From positions 1 through 9,188 of the forward strand of contig JAABTZ010000087.1 of the NCBI GenBank assembly GCA_011389605.1: a stretch of DNA of 9,188 nucleotides, written 5' to 3'. The position numbers were made by a program, and so were the translations under genes. This DNA comes from Desulfobacteraceae bacterium (lineage in GTDB: Bacteria > Desulfobacterota > Desulfobacteria > Desulfobacterales > Desulfosalsimonadaceae). Positions 6,293 through 9,188 of the stretch are shown here, piece by piece (position 1 is the first letter of the stretch; each line of letters begins with the position of its first letter). The notes below the pieces were generated by a model. The model did not search any database. It was not told the origin of the DNA and was given only the letters and a program-made list of their open reading frames with translations.

Positions 6293-6440
6293 TCGTAAAA
6301 AGTCTGATTTCAGATGGGGCCGTAAAAAGTTCAAGATCAAGGCTTGCGCGATTTTGAAGAATGCAGGGTACTTAGCCGTACGTGAAATTCTCAAAAATTG
6401 CGTGTAACGCAGATATTGGACTTTTTACGGTTCCATCAAC
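6293..6440. repeat. Dispersed-repeat-like element with long imperfect hairpin inside the operon
   Basis: The outer arms CCGTAAAAAGTTCAA (6320-6334) and TTGGACTTTTTACGG (6416-6430) pair over 15 positions counting one G-U. Inner segments TTTTG/CAAAA (6352-6356/6392-6396) and GAAT/ATTC (6359-6362/6387-6390) extend the fold, so most of 6320-6430 can form one long stem. A further direct copy of CGTAAAAAGT lies at 6294-6303. I believe sequences with these ends recur in Desulfobacterota genomes, but that is from memory and not shown here. It fills most of the 201-base gap between the flavoprotein and the 69-aa gene. No transposase or T-tract is present. The tail matches 991-1010 read on the other strand. 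Confidence 0.65.
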
Positions 6441-6459
6441 ATTGGCAGGAGGATTTAAA

Positions 6460-6669
6460 ATGACGTTTCGACAGGGCCAGAAGGTTGAAATTTTTCAGCC
6501 GTCAACCGACGAAAGCTGGGAAAAATACATGGGAGGGTTTATAGGCCTTCATGGCATCATAACTGATCCGGATGCCAGCAAAAACGACCCGGACGCCCTT
6601 ATTGAGGTCAGCCTTGATGAAAAAGGCACCCACCGGCTGCCGCAAGACTGCCTGCGAATCATTGAATAA
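6460..6669 (+). CDS. Small conserved-looking protein, probable SH3-like beta barrel
   Basis: The protein has 69 residues from ATG at 6460, preceded by CAGGAGGA (6446-6453) at good spacing. A longer in-frame version from 6382 would start inside the repeat and is rejected. The sequence alternates hydrophobic and charged residues without long helices: QGQKVEIFQP (5-14), a turn with WEKYMGGFIGLHGII, DPDALIEVSLDEKGTHRLP, then CLRII near the end. This pattern suits a small KOW/SH3-like barrel, as in the variable chain of ferredoxin-thioredoxin reductase or other accessory subunits, but no family is recognised. It has one cysteine and no cofactor motif. It sits 29 bases before the NuoG-like gene, so it may be an accessory or assembly subunit of the redox complex. 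Confidence 0.75.
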   Translation: MTFRQGQKVEIFQPSTDESWEKYMGGFIGLHGIITDPDASKNDPDALIEVSLDEKGTHRLPQDCLRIIE

Positions 6670-6698
6670 CAAAGGCACTGCGCTTCAGGAGAATATTT

Positions 6699-7460
6699 AT
6701 GGTCGAAATCATTGTAAACGGCCAGCGGGTCCAGGCCGACCCGGAAAAACCGCTTATTGAAACGCTTAAAAAGCAGGGCATTGACGTGCCGGCACTCTGC
6801 TACCATCCGGCCCTTTCACCTGCAGGGGCCTGCAAGCTTTGCTCCGTGGAGATTTTTGCCCCCAACAAACCGTCTCAGGTAAAATTTTCCTGTGTTATCA
6901 AGCCGGTGGAAGGCCTGGAAGTGCGTACCGACACCGAGCCGGTAATACGCGCCCGTACAGCTGCATTTCGAAAGCTTGCCCAGTTTGCACCCGAGGCCAC
7001 TGTCATATGGAAGCTTGCAGAAAAACACGGCATAAATATGGGCTCTCCTCCCGATGAATGCATCCGCTGCCGCCTTTGCGTCCGGGCATGCAAGGAACTT
7101 GTGGGTGCAAATGCCCTGAAAATGGAAAAAAGAAACGGGGCATGGTTTATGGTGCCCACCGAGGGAAACCGGTGCATCGGATGCGGTACCTGCGTGAATT
7201 TGTGCCCCACCGGAGTGATAAAGCAGGAGGATCGCAACGGACTTCGCATCATTTCCATCCGCGATGAGGTCATAGGACAAAATCCTCTGCTTCAGTGCGA
7301 GGCCTGCGGCCGGTATTTTGCCACCTCAAAATTCATGTCCCGGGTGGATTCCAAAACAGACGATCACCCGCACGTCAAGGAACATCACCGTTATTGTCCC
7401 ACGTGCGCAAAACTGTTGTCAGACCGTGTCAAAAGCGCGTCTCGCATAAAACGGATGTAA
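6699..7460 (+). CDS. NuoG/HoxU-like iron-sulfur protein ([2Fe-2S] plus two [4Fe-4S])
   Basis: The protein has 253 residues, with AGGAGA six bases before ATG. Residues 1-75 form a plant-type-like [2Fe-2S] domain (C34, C45, C48, C65; LCYHP and ACKLCSVE), as in the N-terminus of NuoG, HoxU and HydA-type hydrogenases. The segment 83-112, where complex I has the His-Cys3 cluster, lacks its cysteines. Two ferredoxin clusters follow: C121/124/127/131 and C159/162/165/169 (CIRCRLCVRAC, CIGCGTCVNLCP). The tail carries CEAC (200-203) and CPTC (233-236), separated by a histidine-rich stretch, like a zinc ribbon. At 253 residues it is close to HoxU in length and lacks the molybdopterin-like part of NuoG. 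That part may be supplied by the separate PsrA-like protein encoded two genes on. It should wire the flavoprotein to the molybdenum subunit. Cytoplasmic: no signal peptide. Confidence 0.88.
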   Translation: MVEIIVNGQRVQADPEKPLIETLKKQGIDVPALCYHPALSPAGACKLCSVEIFAPNKPSQVKFSCVIKPVEGLEVRTDTEPVIRARTAAFRKLAQFAPEATVIWKLAEKHGINMGSPPDECIRCRLCVRACKELVGANALKMEKRNGAWFMVPTEGNRCIGCGTCVNLCPTGVIKQEDRNGLRIISIRDEVIGQNPLLQCEACGRYFATSKFMSRVDSKTDDHPHVKEHHRYCPTCAKLLSDRVKSASRIKRM

Positions 7461-7475
7461 TACCGGAGGATAACC

Positions 7476-7949
7476 ATGACAGAAATCAGCTGCCGATCCA
7501 TGCAGGATGTGGTTGCATTTGCCATCGGCCGGGAGGAAAAGGCCCGGGATTTTTACCGCTCCTGCGCGGAAAACGCGAAAAACAAGGGTATCCGGGAGTT
7601 TTTCGATGAAATGGCCCAGGAAGAAGAACGGCACCGTCAGCTTCTTGCAGATCTTGATATGAGCGCGGAAAAACCCTTTTCCGATCTTGATGAGCAGGGC
7701 AATGTACGGGATCTTCATCTGAGCGATTTCATGATTGATGTCAAATTCTCACCGGAGATCTCCTACCAGCAGGCCCTTGCAATGGCCATGAAAAAAGAGG
7801 AGAAAGCCCATGATTTCTACGAGGCGTGGAAAGGCCGGTGTGCCAGCGAGAAATCCGAAAAGCTTTTTTCCTTTCTGGCCGAAGAGGAGCTGAGACACAA
7901 ACGCCGGCTTGAAGAAATCTATGACAGTGAAATCCTCCAGGAAGGATAA
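7476..7949 (+). CDS. Ferritin-like (rubrerythrin-type) diiron protein without rubredoxin domain
   Basis: The protein has 157 residues, with GGAGGA five bases before ATG. Two helix-pair repeats carry diiron ligands: EEKARDFY (20-27) with EEERH (E50xxH53), and EEKAHDFY (108-115) with EEELRH (E138xxH141). This is the four-helix rubrerythrin/ferritin-like core. The C-terminal rubredoxin domain (two CxxC knuckles) is absent, so electrons for any peroxidase activity must come from a partner. Its place between the NuoG-like gene (15-base gap) and the molybdenum subunit gene suggests it serves the same complex, for example by removing peroxide or oxygen from oxygen-sensitive clusters or by holding iron for cluster assembly. 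A role in catalysis proper is possible but unsupported. Confidence 0.88.
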   Translation: MTEISCRSMQDVVAFAIGREEKARDFYRSCAENAKNKGIREFFDEMAQEEERHRQLLADLDMSAEKPFSDLDEQGNVRDLHLSDFMIDVKFSPEISYQQALAMAMKKEEKAHDFYEAWKGRCASEKSEKLFSFLAEEELRHKRRLEEIYDSEILQEG

Positions 7950-8051
7950 TAATGACCTAAACTGAGCGATTTTCAAGTTTGCCGCAGGTACAAGGAAGCG
8001 GATATTTTATAGCAATTTCAGTCTATTTGCATGGAAAGGAGACTTTATTAT

Positions 8052-9188
8052 ATGTCAACCAAAAAAGTATACACCATCTGCGGAATGTGCACGGTACGCT
8101 GTCCCATGGTGGCCGAGGTGGAAAACAGCAACATACGCTTTCTTCACGGCAACCCGAACGCTTCGGGCATGAAAACATCCCTTTGTCCCAGGGGGGTGGC
8201 GGGAAAGGCCCTGATAAACGACGATGAAAGAATCCGCCACCCGATGATCCGGGACGGTGAAAGGGGAGAAGGAAAATGGCGGAAAGTCAGCTGGGAAGAA
8301 GCCCTTGATTACACGGCCGGAAAATTAAAAGCTGTTGTGGATGAATACGGCCCCCGGGGAGTTGCCCTGTCTGACAGGGGCGGCCCCTTCAGGGACTTTC
8401 ACCGGGCTTTTTTGCGGGGACTTGGTTCTCCAAACTATGTCAATCATGATTCTTCATGTGCCAGAAATGTCCAGCATGCAGCCAAATCGGTAACCGGATC
8501 GGGCCGCAAAGACGTGGCCTATGACTACAGGAAAGCCAGGCACGTTGTTTTGCAGATGCGAAACGTGTTTGAGGCCATCGGGGTCCAGGAGGTAAATGAT
8601 CTTACCGATGCAATAAACGATGGGTGCAAGCTTACGGTAATCGACATCCGCGCCAATGTGTCAGCAACCAAGGCCGATCGCTTCTTCATGGTCCGGCCCG
8701 GCACCGACTATGCCTTCAACCTGGCAATTATTCATGAACTGCTGGCAAAAGATCTTTATGACAAGGAATTTGCAAACAAATACATCCAGGATCTTGAGGC
8801 CTTAAAAAGCTTTGTAAAGGACTACACCCCCCGGTGGGCAGAAAATGAAACCGGAGTTGCTGCTTCAAGGATTTCCGAGTTTGCCCACCAATTGTCCAAG
8901 GACGCACCTTCGGTTCTCTGGCACCCGGGCTGGATGATGGCCAGATATGAGACCACCTTTTACCTGTGCCGCTCCATCTACATTATAAACGCCCTTCTGG
9001 GATCTTACGGAGCCAAAGGCGGCCTGCCCTTTATCAATAAGCCCAAAGATGTCGGCCGTTCAGGATTGAAATCCCTGCAGGATCTTTTTGAAAAGCCAAA
9101 GGAAAAACGCGCTGACGGGGTGGGATGGCGTTATCCACAGTTTGACCAGGGACCGGGCCTTGCCCACCTGCTCTATGAGGCAATGGAC
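8052..9188 (+). CDS. PsrA/PhsA-type molybdopterin oxidoreductase, catalytic subunit (C-terminal part missing)
   Basis: 379 codons run from ATG 8052 (AAGGAGA about 9 bases upstream) to the window edge without a stop. Family members have roughly 650-800 residues, so about half is present. The N-terminus binds a [4Fe-4S] cluster: C10, C13, C17 and C45 (ICGMCTVRCP, LCPRG). The segment GSPNYVNHDSSCARN (125-139) matches the region of PhsA/PsrA where cysteine coordinates the metal, so C136 is the likely Mo/W ligand; no selenocysteine codon appears. Residues 209-230 or so (TVIDIRANVSATKADRFFMV) carry the family's cofactor-binding ID.R....A..AD pattern. There is no twin-arginine signal, so the enzyme is cytoplasmic, like SoeA and unlike Phs/Psr. 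The upstream iron-sulfur and flavin genes are its expected electron partners. Substrate candidates are thiosulfate, polysulfide, sulfite or tetrathionate. A formate dehydrogenase role is less likely because the FDH Cys/Sec-His motif is missing. Confidence 0.9.
   Translation, partial: MSTKKVYTICGMCTVRCPMVAEVENSNIRFLHGNPNASGMKTSLCPRGVAGKALINDDERIRHPMIRDGERGEGKWRKVSWEEALDYTAGKLKAVVDEYGPRGVALSDRGGPFRDFHRAFLRGLGSPNYVNHDSSCARNVQHAAKSVTGSGRKDVAYDYRKARHVVLQMRNVFEAIGVQEVNDLTDAINDGCKLTVIDIRANVSATKADRFFMVRPGTDYAFNLAIIHELLAKDLYDKEFANKYIQDLEALKSFVKDYTPRWAENETGVAASRISEFAHQLSKDAPSVLWHPGWMMARYETTFYLCRSIYIINALLGSYGAKGGLPFINKPKDVGRSGLKSLQDLFEKPKEKRADGVGWRYPQFDQGPGLAHLLYEAMD

Noticed and set aside
6382..6459. 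Upstream in-frame start of the small 69-aa protein
   Set aside because: It would begin inside the repeat hairpin and has no ribosome site; ATG 6460 has AGGAGG at correct distance.
8052..9188. Formate dehydrogenase catalytic subunit
   Set aside because: No Sec/Cys-His motif of the FDH type and no in-frame TGA; the metal-ligand region resembles PhsA/PsrA (SPN....H.SSC) more closely.
1..9188. CRISPR array, tRNA, rRNA, transposase or frameshifted genes
   Set aside because: No regularly spaced direct repeats, no cloverleaf or rRNA-like stretch, no transposase motif, and all assigned genes are intact apart from the two cut by the window edges.

Overview
The window reads like a piece of chromosome from an anaerobic, probably sulfate- or sulfur-respiring member of the Desulfobacterota. 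The clues are a TauE/SafE-type anion exporter, many iron-sulfur proteins, a cytoplasmic molybdopterin oxidoreductase, a rubrerythrin-like protein and a repeat bounded by CGTAAAAAGT/ACTTTTTACG. The assignment is inference from gene content; no marker gene such as rRNA is present.

Left part, minus strand (1-966). Two genes read leftwards with a 4-base ATGA overlap: a small histidine-containing membrane protein (161 aa) and the start of a membrane-bound histidine kinase that runs off the window edge just before its expected phospho-acceptor helix. Between these genes and the right-hand genes is a gene-free divergent region (967-1620). It holds a palindrome-rich, repeat-like block (992-1170), two short dyads, and a textbook sigma-54 (-24/-12) promoter at 1502-1517 that points right.

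Right part, plus strand (1621-9188 and beyond). Eight genes follow in one direction: a TauE/SafE exporter (385 aa); a companion membrane protein (204 aa); a PsrB/PhsB/DmsB-like ferredoxin with four [4Fe-4S] sites (167 aa); a large GltD/NfnB-like FAD/NAD(P)H oxidoreductase with a NuoF-like N-terminus and a ferredoxin plus zinc-ribbon-like C-terminus (720 aa); a 69-aa protein probably of SH3-like fold; a NuoG/HoxU-like iron-sulfur protein (253 aa); a ferritin-like diiron protein (157 aa); and the first 379 residues of a PsrA/PhsA-type molybdopterin oxidoreductase without a Tat signal. A strong UUCG-capped hairpin (2795-2836) follows the exporter gene, and a dispersed-repeat hairpin (6293-6440) lies between the flavoprotein and the 69-aa gene.

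How the parts may work together (inference). The flavoprotein, NuoG-like and four-cluster proteins would carry electrons between NAD(P)H, ferredoxin or another cytoplasmic carrier and the molybdenum/tungsten site of the PsrA-like subunit. That makes a soluble, pyridine-nucleotide-linked relative of thiosulfate/polysulfide/sulfite oxidoreductases. The exporter would remove a sulfur oxyanion or organic sulfonate related to the substrate. The kinase, presumably with a sigma-54-dependent response regulator beyond the left edge, would switch the operon on. The substrate cannot be told from this sequence.
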